A DNA stretch of 64,000 nucleotides from Sipunculus nudus. Lineage: Eukaryota; Annelida; Sipuncula; Golfingiida; Sipunculidae. The notes beneath the pieces are model-generated. The model was given only the letters and a program-made list of their open reading frames with translations, had not been told where the DNA came from and ran no database searches. A program made the translations under genes and the position numbers. The stretch covers positions 33,421,558 through 33,485,557 of the forward strand of contig CM049310.1 in NCBI GenBank assembly GCA_026874595.1, read 5' to 3'. Positions 37,801-45,559 of the stretch are shown piece by piece. Position 1 is the first letter of the stretch. Every line of letters begins with the position of its first letter.

Positions 37801-37809
37801 TTTCATGTC
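10729..37809 (-). CDS. STX6: Syntaxin-6-like t-SNARE, five C-terminal exons (partial, spliced)
   Basis: This is the C-terminal 151 codons plus stop of a syntaxin-6 family Qc-SNARE, a membrane-anchored protein that drives fusion at the trans-Golgi network and endosomes. Join, on the minus strand: 37809-37744, 28943-28833, 14078-13972, 13565-13471, 10805-10729. All four introns have GT..AG ends and compatible phases (0, 0, 2, 1). Family hallmarks read from the sequence are [18 protein letters not shown] with the zero-layer [20 protein letters not shown], and [10 protein letters not shown] followed by a hydrophobic anchor and a stop. Vertebrate syntaxin-6 is about 255 residues, so roughly the last 60% is here. 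The Habc-domain exons were looked for between 37.8 and 64 kb and not found; they presumably lie beyond the right edge. No frameshift or stop interrupts the exons, so the gene looks intact. Family identity is confident; the choice between STX6 and its vertebrate paralogue STX10 is not meaningful for an invertebrate. Confidence 0.93.
11618..12097 (+). mobile_element. Short Helentron-like non-autonomous element, one core module
   Basis: The 5' end ACAAGTGACCCATGGGTC is followed by CTAAGCTG (a decayed GCTCAGCTG). One core module follows (TCTAGTGGATTTCGG..CCTAATTTCAGGTTTCC..TTACGATTTGTGCC). A GACAGATGGACAGACGGAC-type tract and a decayed terminal hairpin TATAGCTCAGATGAC..GCAGTTATT close it. At about 480 bp it is the smallest complete member here and gives the minimal plan: head, one module, ACGG-type tract, hairpin. 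Confidence 0.7.
12634..12647 (+). repeat. G14 homopolymer
   Basis: This is an uninterrupted run of 14 G in an intron. It may form G-quadruplex in single strands; the length is likely to vary between individuals and sequencing runs. Confidence 0.8.
13471..13565 (-). CDS. STX6: STX6 exon encoding C-terminal half of SNARE helix
   Basis: This 95-bp exon completes the split valine (GT + A) and encodes [20 protein letters not shown] then [11 protein letters not shown]. It ends with the first G of an aspartate codon before GTAAGT. It corresponds to the membrane-proximal half of the SNARE helix (vertebrate consensus MLxDFSHExxxTQSRLDNVMKKLAKVSHM). The substitutions are conservative and the length equals the family's, which supports a functional gene. 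Confidence 0.95.
13972..14078 (-). CDS. STX6: STX6 exon encoding N-terminal half of SNARE helix
   Basis: This 107-bp exon starts at phase 0 after TTTCAG and ends with GT of a split valine codon before GTAAGT. It encodes [20 protein letters not shown], then [15 protein letters not shown]. The heptad pattern of the Qc-SNARE motif is clear, and the Q in DEQA occupies the ionic zero-layer position that pairs with the other Q- and R-SNAREs in the four-helix bundle. The intron to the next exon is only about 406 bp. Confidence 0.95.
14255..14462 (+). mobile_element. tRNA-derived SINE
   Basis: The tRNA-like head contains an A-box-like GTCGAGTGGTATAACACTCAG segment (in parts) and a B box GGTTTGATTCC at 14308-14318, at tRNA-like spacing. 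The body carries a GTTTTC..TTTCCTCCACCTCTA block that is also present in the SINE at 55265-55441. It ends in a simple AATAATAA-type tail. It is not a functional tRNA: no closed cloverleaf acceptor stem is visible. Confidence 0.75.
14502..16313 (+). mobile_element. Helentron-like element, 1.8 kb
   Basis: It begins ACAAGGGACCCATGGGTCA then GGTGCTCAGCTG. The end is a GGACGGCCGGACGG/CAGACGACGGAC tract (16222-16266) followed by hairpin TATAGCTCAGATGAC TTATA GTCAGCTGAGCT (16281-16312). The last ~900 bp are one copy of the ~640-bp module (from GCAAGCTGCCTGGAG to AAAATGTGCC) that occurs twice in the 2.6-kb copies. It contains no transposase. Two sub-80-codon ORFs near 16000-16300 follow the repeat. 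Confidence 0.8.
18412..19530. repeat. Minisatellite, 32-33-bp unit, ~34 copies
   Basis: Unit in the right half: ATGGGCCTGTAACAGAATAA then GAAGACAACAGAC. Unit in the left half: ATGGATCTGTGATAGATCAG then AAGGACAACAGAT. The two subtypes meet near 18800. Because units are 32 or 33 bp and lack stops on the minus strand, long overlapping minus-strand ORFs arise (up to 227 codons at 18719-19402, rich in CYRPMSVVF-like repeats). These are artefacts of the repeat; there is no start context, splice or non-repeat coding flank. Confidence 0.9.
21490..24116 (+). mobile_element. 2.6-kb Helentron-like element, copy A (nested)
   Basis: This copy is complete, from ACAAGGGACCTATGGGTCA, GACGCTCAGCTG to the (ACGG)n tract (24016-24068) and hairpin TATAGCTCAGATGACTTATA / GTCAGCTGAGCTAAAA. 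The interior has a unique left half (21520-22560) with a 24-bp palindrome, then two tandem ~640-bp modules (22730-23330 and 23380-24010). ORFs of 60-77 codons are present in all three copies but none resembles Rep/helicase. It is non-autonomous. No obvious target-site duplication borders it. Confidence 0.85.
24016..24068 (+). repeat. (ACGG)n microsatellite of copy A
   Basis: This is about 50 bp of GACG repeats with a few GAGG/GACA interruptions, immediately 5' of the terminal hairpin. The same tract, at different lengths, precedes every complete 3' end of this family in the window. Confidence 0.9.
24875..25222 (-). pseudogene. Coding-like fragment between elements, unrecognised
   Basis: On the minus strand an acceptor-like TTTTTTTCAG (near 25210) is followed by an open stretch with protein-like composition ([20 protein letters not shown], later [14 protein letters not shown]). 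No donor matching a neighbouring exon and no known domain were recognised. It does not fit between the STX6 exons, which join perfectly without it. It could be a fossil exon, a cassette insertion or chance. Confidence 0.2.
25362..27597 (+). mobile_element. 2.6-kb Helentron-like element, copy B (3'-truncated)
   Basis: It starts ACAAGGGACCTATGGGTCA, AATGCTCAGCTG and stays nearly identical to copy A until about 27597 (TTTGGGCCCATAAC). There it breaks into unrelated sequence inside the second ~640-bp module. The ACGG tract and hairpin are missing. 5' flanks differ from copy A, so this is an independent insertion rather than a local duplication. Confidence 0.85.
27950..28330. repeat. Degenerate ~40-bp tandem repeat
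   Basis: Repeated theme: CCTGATATTTGCATATTAAGCAGCTGGGGAAT (in diverged forms), seen about eight times. It is too degenerate to set an exact period. No coding potential. Confidence 0.6.
28728..28755. repeat. (TAA)n microsatellite
   Basis: About nine uninterrupted TAA repeats lie roughly 75 bp from the donor side of the STX6 exon at 28833-28943. Confidence 0.9.
28833..28943 (-). CDS. STX6: STX6 exon encoding linker and start of SNARE region
   Basis: This 111-bp, 37-codon exon is in phase 0 at both ends (TTTTCCAG acceptor, CAACAG then GTAAAC donor). It opens with [10 protein letters not shown] and continues [20 protein letters not shown], matching the ALLxxG and DKYxRLDxEL...FIEE(Q)QxQQQ pattern of syntaxin-6. 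It closes on a glutamine-rich run (RQQQQ) that continues directly into the next exon. An 8.8-kb intron separates it from the upstream exon and a 14.8-kb intron from the downstream one. Confidence 0.92.
29094..29250 (+). mobile_element. Isolated 5' end of a Helentron-like element
   Basis: ACAAGGGACCCACGGGTCA then GATGCTCAGCTGAATTTG is the family 5' terminus. No matching ACGG tract or hairpin follows within 1.8 kb, so the copy is truncated; the right boundary given is approximate. Confidence 0.5.
29526..29765. repeat. ~73-bp tandem repeat, three copies
   Basis: Units share GTATATACAGAGCTTGTGAA, then ATACAG..AAGTATA..CTGTG and ..CACA..ATTTATGCAGTACC. The GAGCTTGTG anchors fall at about 29558, 29632 and 29704. 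Confidence 0.8.
30982..33426 (+). mobile_element. Helentron-like element with nuclear-receptor-site array, 2.4 kb
   Basis: The 5' end is ACAAGTGACCCATGGGTCA, GACGCTCAGCT. The 3' end is a GGACGGCCGGCC/GACGGACAGACGG tract (33326-33378) and hairpin TATAGCCCAGCATGAC..GTCAGCTGAGCTA. The interior, left to right, is a pair of GGTCTGAAAT/TCTGACA modules (31480-31750), then TGACCT-rich units of ~135 bp (32320-33170), then a partial core module (CATAACTTCGAGAATATAGG..TTACAATTTGTGCCCTG). No transposase ORF. Confidence 0.8.
32320..33170 (+). repeat. Tandem ~135-bp units carrying TGACCTTTGACC
   Basis: The best units have GTGACCTTGACCTTTGACC or close variants near 32640, 32776, 32911 and 33057. Each is followed by CTCAAAATCAA, TTCCCCTGTTGGCAG, GTGAAAGAT, GTTTGGGATGAAAGGTTTGG and ATGCATCCACA. 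Two weaker units lie at about 32327 and 32455. The core is a direct repeat of AGGTCA spaced by one (DR1) on the minus strand. Confidence 0.85.
34640..36001 (+). mobile_element. Second TGACCT array plus core module with family 3' end
   Basis: Six ~140-bp units with TGACCTTNACCTTTGACC anchors near 34644, 34789, 34917, 35057, 35198 and 35340. After a GACAGACAGACAGG stretch (~35490), one core module begins at AGGTGGCGCCA (35652) and runs to a 3' end GACGACGGACAAAG..CAGTTGACTTACAGTCAGCTGAG at 36001. No family 5' end was seen to the left. It may be one 5'-truncated element or two fused fragments. Confidence 0.6.
35814..35828. promoter_or_regulatory. Perfect IR3 palindrome AGGTCACAGTGACCT
   Basis: It equals the consensus estrogen-response-element layout, AGGTCA nnn TGACCT, and lies inside a repeat core module. 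A second exact copy is at 62240-62254 and a spacer variant at 61946-61960. Binding is inferred from sequence only. Confidence 0.5.
36870..37364 (-). pseudogene. Decayed coding-like block, unrecognised
   Basis: On the minus strand one frame stays protein-like for about 165 codons with a single internal stop (TAA at 37020-37022). The right part has [19 protein letters not shown] then [19 protein letters not shown]. The left part has [18 protein letters not shown] then [19 protein letters not shown]. Continuity of the frame across the stop suggests a once-functional exon or retrocopy. I do not recognise the family. It lies on the same strand as STX6 but the flanking STX6 exons join in phase without it. 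Confidence 0.3.
37744..37809 (-). CDS. STX6: STX6 exon encoding start of the linker region (DMKDHLAS...)
   Basis: This 66-bp, 22-codon exon begins in phase 0 after a TTTTCAG acceptor and ends with CAG before a GTAGG donor. It encodes [13 protein letters not shown] then REDKKQMKQ. In the family the DMKD/EMKD motif follows the end of the N-terminal helical (Habc) domain, so this is the first part of the basic, poorly conserved linker between Habc and the SNARE helix. The preceding exon should end with the conserved RQxV(K/R) residues and was not seen to the right within the window. Confidence 0.85.
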
Positions 37810-40800
37810 CTGAAAAGACAGGAGCCATGGTCAATCATGTATAACCCAAAGGTTAATTTTCAATCAGATGTCTGAGCAAAGGCTGAAAGTTTTAACTGGC
37901 TCACGACTGAACTGCTTGTAATTTCACTTCCAGTATAGATTTTCAAAATTTGCAAGTTCAGCAGAACTACAATAAAAATAAGCTGGTGTTACAATGTTTT
38001 TTTAACAATAAACTGATACATTTCAGGTAAAAATCTTTGGAATTATTATTAAAAAAATACATCTGCTTATGGTTTGTTTTTATTGATTTAGATTTCAACA
38101 TATACAACAATGTTATCAATGTAGGGGCCTGAGGTTATTCTGGTGGGCATGTGAAATTTATAGCTGGCACAACCCCTGCTTACTCTAAGTTTGAAACTGT
38201 TTTGACATCTGTGTGCATTCAATAAAAGTGTAAAAGGTTAGGTAAAAAGTTCAGGTATTTAGACAAAACAGGTCAGGGTTATTATATGACCCAAAATGAT
38301 AGGTCAAGGTAATTCATATATATTTCACTTTAGGTTAGGACTGTGACCCACAGATAAGACTGTAGTGCCAGCATCTGACAATGAGTGATCTGTTTTATCA
38401 GGACCTTCAGAACTGGAATTTAACTGTTGGCTTAAAAATAATCTGCAAGTCTCAGATAATTTATACAATTTATATATACATCTGTACTTTTTGTATACAT
38501 AGAACTTAATTTAAATTTTGCCAAACATCTGTGGTTCAAAGTATGTGTGCTGATTAATACATGTATAAAATATGGATTTATATCTACAGAAATTACATGT
38601 ACTCATGTTAAGGTCTTTCTAAATGTCATCTTATACTGGTAAACATGTGGTAGATCTTTGTTCCCTTGAACCATGCAGCAGAGACAAAACAATGACAACA
38701 GGACAATTTTGCCATCAGCATAACTGTGTGCAAACTCACAGAATGCAACTTTAGGCCTTCCCCCTTGACAGAATCATGTATATTGACAATGTGGCTACCT
38801 CTGAAATGGTGACCCAACAAGTTGTCCATTGTCTAGAACACACTGATTCAAAACCTAACATGTTTGATGTTCATCCCTACTTGGCAAAGTATACACAAAA
38901 ACATTGTGATATATGTGGGTAAGTATAACTAAGAATATTGTGGCTATAAAATCTATGGCATGCCATTTCCATGGAATTCCCTGTGTATATATACATATTA
39001 GGTGACAAGGTTGTATTATAACTGGGAATTGTTTGTATGAAAATCAATTTCAGGATGAACCACAATGTGCTAAAGTTAGGCTTGGTTGGTCTAGGTATGC
39101 CAAGGATAACTGGTGCTCATTGGAAGCAAAGTACAAAGTGAACCAAGTGACGGTTAGCTGGTCAAGGGATCCTTCAGGGATAATAGGCGACACTAAAGAG
39201 ACAGTCCCTCCAAGTGTCAGGCAGTAAAGAACAATGTGTATAAATTATGAGTGGTAGGTCAAGGTACACAAGGGATAATAGGTGCTAGGTGACTTGACAG
39301 AAAGTAATGTTCAATCATATATCATTGCAAAACTTAACAAAATTGAAAATTGAATAAAATTAAATTCTTTGATGAAAATGAAAGGTTATGTGAAGAAAAA
39401 TGGAGGTGGGGTTACATTTTGTAACCTACAATCAATGGTATAGTATGGTAAGTTTGTGAGTTGATGAAACACTCCCCTGTGACTGATGAATAGTGAAATA
39501 TGAACCACAGACAGTGGATCAGGCGACTAATTCTTGAATATATTGGGGATGAAGCTGTAATCTTGATTGCTAGTCTTCATTTTCAATTTCAGTGGAACCA
39601 AAGGGTGTCTGTATGTGATTGATTGGTCTCTTTACACTAGTCCCGTCTATTTCAAGCTATTTGCCAAACCCCAAAACAACAATTACATCTTAATTTTATT
39701 TATTTATCACTGCCCACAATGAGAATGTATCATTTAATAATCTATTTTCCCAGTGACAGGTCATTTTATTAAAGCAAACCGGACACAATGAACACAAGAC
39801 AAAACTAATTTATTCATTTTTCATGATAAATTAGTTATTATTTACAGTCATATTTAACATGAAGATACTGTGTGGGCTGCATGCAAGCACTGCAGTTCCT
39901 AGATCTGTCAAAATGGCATCAATTAAAACTGGCTGATTCTGCTTTCCCCTGGGTCATCAAGTCCATGGTCAGTTTCTGTCAGGCTGGCAACAATGGGCTG
40001 GGGCAAGATATTATCTAAATACACTCTGAAGTGATCAAATTAATTAACTGATGGATACAAATTTCCTCATAATATGCCCATGCACCTTTGTTTGCCTTAT
40101 TTCACTTTCTGATCTACACTTAGAAACAGTAAGGAGTGATGTTGTGTCCTTTACAGACATGCAAAAGGTAACATAATCTATCACAATTTGACAACATAAT
40201 CTGTTTTGAAAATAAGACAGCTATATTATGAATATTGCAGTTGCTTTATTTGCATGTCATAATTACATCACTGCTAGTCATCATAAATTCCCAGGCCTAA
40301 TTTAAATTTAATTATTAAAGAAAACACTTTATTTACAAGGCATTATCCTCATCACAAGAATGCATCATCTTGTATATTTAGTTTATTTTCACTGTATTCA
40401 TTCCATGGTTATAACTATATTATCATTATCAATCCATCTGGCTTCAGGGAAGACAAAAAATATACAGTAATTAAGTAACCTGTCATGTTTAAGTTCTGAG
40501 CTGACACCTGATGTATCCTAATTAACATTTTCTGAACAATTACTTTTTTTAAAGGATAGGTCCATGGGCTGTTGGTGGCACTGCATGTTTACTGAATAAG
40601 CATGAAGGTAACCATATGTTTAGAATTATTCACATATTTTCTTTATTTCATCATCTATCTAGAGTCCAGGTTTTCTATGCATGGAAGGCATAACCTCCAA
40701 TAAAAAGAGTAAATATCTACAGTTCAATTTTACCACTGTGGCCCTGTGCAGATTTAACGCAGTGACCTTGTTCAGCTCTGACCAACAACTTGACCATTTC

Positions 40801-41439
40801 AAATAGCCCACATCCTGTCTCACACAGACGGCTGTCATGTTCCCTCTTAGAAAGTTAAGTGCTTAATGGACACTTGGCAGGATTCACAACATGTAATAGA
40901 ATCAGTCCAGCATCTGTCATGTACTGACAGAACCTAATATTGATTACTGTTTCTAACTTGTGATCTTTAATAAATTCATGAACTTAAAGTGTGTAAAACT
41001 GGTGATTTAATATTTGTTTTGGATGACTGATTTCAACATTTTTATTTAACTTAAAATAAAAAATTTAAATACAAGGTCCAACTCTTGAGATGAAGTTCAG
41101 GTTATGGTCCTAATTATAACGCTCAGCAAAGACAAAAAAAAAAAACATTTGTATAGTCCAAAAATGTTTATCTTGAACATTGTATATTTGTGCAAGGTAA
41201 CCATGACATGATTTAAGCCTGAACAGCAGGAAGCCACTATATAAATCATAAACTGATCAATGCCTTTAAAGCTCTGAAAGCATTGCTGGACCACTGTTCT
41301 TTTAATTGATTTCAGCTTCACAGTGTTATATAATTCTATATTAGTGAAAGAACTCAGTGCACCATAAACTAAACTAGATGTAATCAGACAATGGTCCTCA
41401 GAGGGCACCGCAAAGTGAATAGATGTATAGTGAAACACC

Positions 41440-41790
41440 TATTGTGCTCTGGCAGCCATATTGAATTTTTGGCGGGTCTGAAATTCATTAGGTTCAAGGC
41501 CCTCCTAGGCACCATTTATCCCTGTGGATTTGAGAAAGATGTGTCGTAATCTCTTTGGGATATCGCACACAAACTAAAATCACTGATTGTGCTCTCGCGG
41601 CCATATTGTATTTTTGAAGGGTCTGAAATTAGATAGGGATGGAGTCCTCCTAGGCACCAATCATCCCTGTGGATTTGAGAAAGATCTATTGTATTCTCTT
41701 TGGGATCATACATACGTAAGAAAGCTTCACTGACGGACGGGCAGATGGACAGACGGCCACGGTGATCACAATAGAGCACCACTTTTTCAA
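41440..41790 (+). repeat. Two ~146-bp units with ACGG-type tail
   Basis: Units begin ATTGTGCTCTSGCRGCCATATTG at 41441 and 41587. They share GGGTCTGAAATT, GTCCTCCTAGGCACCA, ATCCCTGTGGATTTGAGAAA and TCTCTTTGGGAT. A GACGGACGGGCAGATGGACA stretch follows at 41730, with an ACGGTGATCACAATAGAGCA terminus rather than the hairpin. It resembles modules at 31480-31750 inside another element. Confidence 0.65.
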
Positions 41791-42559
41791 AGCAGGGCCC
41801 TAATTAATCCTAGATGGTAGCTTATAATACTGCATGTGCTATCAATTGATAAAATGTTAGCTTGTACATTATTTTACTTTAAATAACTATTAATTTATTA
41901 CCTCTGCTGGGAGAGGTTTATGTTTTTACCCGTGTTGGTTTATTTGTTTGTCTTTTAGCAACATTATTAAAAAGTTATCGACAAATTTTGATGAAATTTT
42001 CAGGTGAGCGCAGCAATGATACAAGGTACAAATGATTGAATTCTTCCAGTGATCCAGGTCACCATCTGGATCCAGGAATTTTATGAGGAAATGCTGCATC
42101 GGTTAATTAAGAAATAATTTTAACAGACATTACCCAAAAGAAAACACACGAAAGAAATATACTCTGAAAATACACACATGCATATGAACATATCAAATTA
42201 TAAAATATATTCAGGGCCACCCCTTAAAAACAGATTTAAAGACATATGTCCCATACACTGATTTTTCCGAACATTTTGTATTTTTAGAGTTTGTATATTT
42301 TTTATTCTGTAAATTCTATAAGGAAGTCATTTAATTGAGGAGTCTATCAGATATAAAATAACATGCCCGCAAACCATGGTTGTTTAACATGTAATGCTAA
42401 ATATAGTTCCAGGTATGATGAGCAAACACTAATTAATCCAAGAATTACAGATGAGTCATAAATTTTATGACCCGAGGCAGAAGAACACAAAATAATACCA
42501 ATGCATCAATCAACGCAAATAGAATTCTAATTGATTCTGGAATAACTTCCGAAAACTTT

Positions 42560-42830
42560 TTCCATAAGCCAGCCCATAAAACAGTATTTGGTTAAGGCTC
42601 ACTGGGTACTGAACAGTAAGCCAGGCAATGAGCTCTCTTTTGCGAATCTATTTGCAAACCATATGTATGACAGAGTAGATGAGGACAGGCCTTTGACTTT
42701 AGTGCAATTTATTTTTGATCATGAGCTCTCCCATCCAACTCACCTGGCAGGAGAGCTAATCACATTTATCTTTATCATCCCGTAACTGGACGCGATTACG
42801 TTAGCGCATCCATAAATAAATGTCTGATAT
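42560..42830. other. Candidate conserved non-coding island
   Basis: This is a repeat-free stretch of mixed composition, with GAGCTCTC motifs at both ends of the central part and GCGATTACGTTAGCGC near its end. A 65-codon plus-strand ORF (42588-42785) crosses it but has no known domain. Its texture is unlike the AT-rich neutral surroundings. Conservation cannot be judged from one genome. Confidence 0.3.
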
Positions 42831-44329
42831 GAACTCTGGCATAAACATTTGAATATCTCCTGATGGAACTGCCATTAATCATTCTATTGTTGCTAAGAAA
42901 TGACCAAATTGAGCTATATAGCCATACTGTTTTTAGCCTTCTGCTTTTATGCTGATCTTCCTTCCTATCTTTGGTAAATTTGGGATGGAAATGGTTAATC
43001 TTTCTGGTAATTATATTGCAACTACAGGTACTCCCATGGATTACACCTCTGAGTAGATTGTCCTCAGCAGGGTTATACTGGTCAGTACAAATGAAATGAT
43101 ACATTATCAAAAGATATGATATATATTGTGATACTAGGCTCATAACATGATACACTATATGATACATATTATGTAAATTATTGTTTAAAAATAAGAGTTA
43201 ATGGTTACTTCCAAACCATCAAAAATACCTGATACTAGGTAATGCATTTGAAAAAGCCCTGCTTACCTGGATATTGATCAGCCAATTACCTGCCATACAA
43301 CCTGTTTCTAACCAATGAAAATTCACATTTCATGCCATAAATTGTACTGAGAGACTCATACTATGACTGAATTACAGATGATCCATTGTCATCAGTATAC
43401 CATCAGAGATAATCTGATGATACCCAAACCAAGTTTCAATTTATTTGTACCAGGACATAATGGTGCATGGTTGTGTATAATTGCATACCTATACTCAAGA
43501 GACTTGTCAAATAGTTTCCATTTTTTAAATTTTGGTGACAGAAGGTGAAGTTTACTAATATTGCGAAATAAAAAAATAGATGGTCATTAAGACACAAAAT
43601 ATATATTATCTAGGAACAGTTTTTCTCAGGAAAATGTCTACCTTCACTAATATAACCTAAATTTTGAAGTGTTTATAATTAAGCCTAATGATTGGCAACA
43701 AAGCTTTCAAAAGAACACTAGAGGGTCACAGTAACTTCATTTCAGAATTTACAAAAAGCCTATATTTAATTTCTCAGAAAAATGCATGTCTACAGTCTCC
43801 ATGATAAGAAAAATAGTCCTCCTGTTACTAGGTCAGTGGATATTAAGTCCTAAATCAGCTAAGTCAGTAGTGTAATGAATGAAAAATGGATTTCATCCCA
43901 TAACTTATCGAAACTGCTCTTTATTTCTTCAAATGTATATAGAAAAATAATGAACTGCGCAATAAATCTTGTAATATAAAATCTTAAATGAAGATGACAC
44001 AATCATTTTACAATTCATTTATTTTTTCATATATAATTTAGAATAAGAAACTTATGACAAATGTTCCCCTATCTTAAATGTTTCACTAATAGTGGTGTCA
44101 ATCATATTTTAACATGCTTATTCAGTGGGTGCCTCATCTTATTAATGTCACAATTCTCTGGTGAATACCTAAATGTAGGGGTGTCTGGCCATGCAATGTC
44201 ATTCATTGTCCCTACCCTGGACTTGTTATCTGTCCGGACATGTAATAACATTAAATCCACAGCTGGCAGAACAAGCACGTCTTCTCTATTTTTTGTGCAT
44301 AAATAAAACACATCTATGTAATATTAAAT

Positions 44330-44560
44330 TAAACACATGGGGCAGAGGGTTTTTAACTTAATGGAATTTAACTTTGCAGCGGTACTGGTTTTATCCCTTA
44401 GACTCACTCTGGCTTGGTTGTTTATTTCCCCACCTTCCCATGGTACACCAGTTTTCTGGCACATTTTTTCCTGTGTCCAAGCCATCCATAAAAGCTCTGA
44501 CAGTGTGAATATTGTACCTGCCAGCCTAGTCCTGAGAAATGTGGAAAGTCAGTGATTCAT
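44330..44560. other. Candidate conserved non-coding island
   Basis: A GC-raised, repeat-free stretch between very AT-rich flanks. A 72-codon plus-strand ORF (44337-44555) overlaps but has no recognisable motif or splice context. Regulatory function is a guess from composition. Confidence 0.25.
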
Positions 44561-45559
44561 GGAAAATCATACATTAGCATTCTGAAGCTCAGGGAAGTGC
44601 TGTCGCAACTGATTGTCACTACATAAAACACATGCTCAGGCTATTAAGCCATTATTTTCAGCAGGCAGTTTCTGAAAAGGAAAGTGACAAAAAGTTTCCC
44701 CTTTTTGCCTAGCTTGCTCAAGACCCATTTGGCACCTGTAATAAACCATTTGAAATGCCTAGGCTTCCTTTGAAGTATAAAATATGCAATCCCTTAACTA
44801 AATATACACCGTAACTTTAAAGAGAGGGTTTTACTGAATGTTTTCCCACAAATTTAAATACCAATTGACAATGTAGCCATTTTCACTTTTTATCTTTCAG
44901 TTTTCACAGTAAAGGACTCAAACATGAGTCACAAAATATGTATATATAAGATATGGTTCATATAGTACAACAAACAGAACTCTCAAGTGCAATTTATTTC
45001 CAAACTAGAAATAATTAGATGAGTGGGTATCCATTTTCCTTTAGGAAGACAGTCTATATATCTCAAGCTGAAGAAGATATGTTTACTGTATCCATTATCC
45101 TCCAGGCATCCATTTCAAAGAATGTATATGTAACAGAGGAAATCCTTTGCTTCCAATACACTTCTAAGGTTGTGAATCTCATAGTTTAATAGACAGTAAA
45201 ACCAATTGCAAGAGATCTCTTTTCATGGATTTATCTTCAAATAGAAACAATTTATGAAAGCATCTTCAAGATTATGGTAGCCAATCCCAAAGTTTAACAG
45301 AAAGTAAAACTAGAACCAATAAATCTCTCTTTCACAGAGTCATCTTCGAATGGATAGAAGTTTTGAACATTTAAATGAAAGCTTCCTTGAGATGAAGGGC
45401 CTTTTCAAGTGAGCTTTCCCTTTCCTCTAACACAAATTCAATCTCCAGCCAAGAAAATACATTACCAGGGTTTAACTACATATAAAAGGTGCTGTAGAAA
45501 TAATGCTATACTTTATGCTTTCATAGGAAACCTGATAATCTGTCAAATGAAACTGCAAA

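Larger units (their letters stand above)
37810..45559. other. Upstream STX6 intron (or 5' flank), mostly unique sequence
   Basis: No exon was recognised. 37810-39030 and 39300-41400 are AT-rich with nothing identifiable. A small repeated AAGGGATAATAGG theme with GGTCAAGG lies at 39165-39290. A two-unit repeat with a GACGGACGG tail occupies 41440-41790. Repeat-poor GC-raised islands at 42560-42830 and 44330-44560 are listed separately. That the whole stretch is intronic is inferred from the missing N-terminal exons. Confidence 0.5.
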
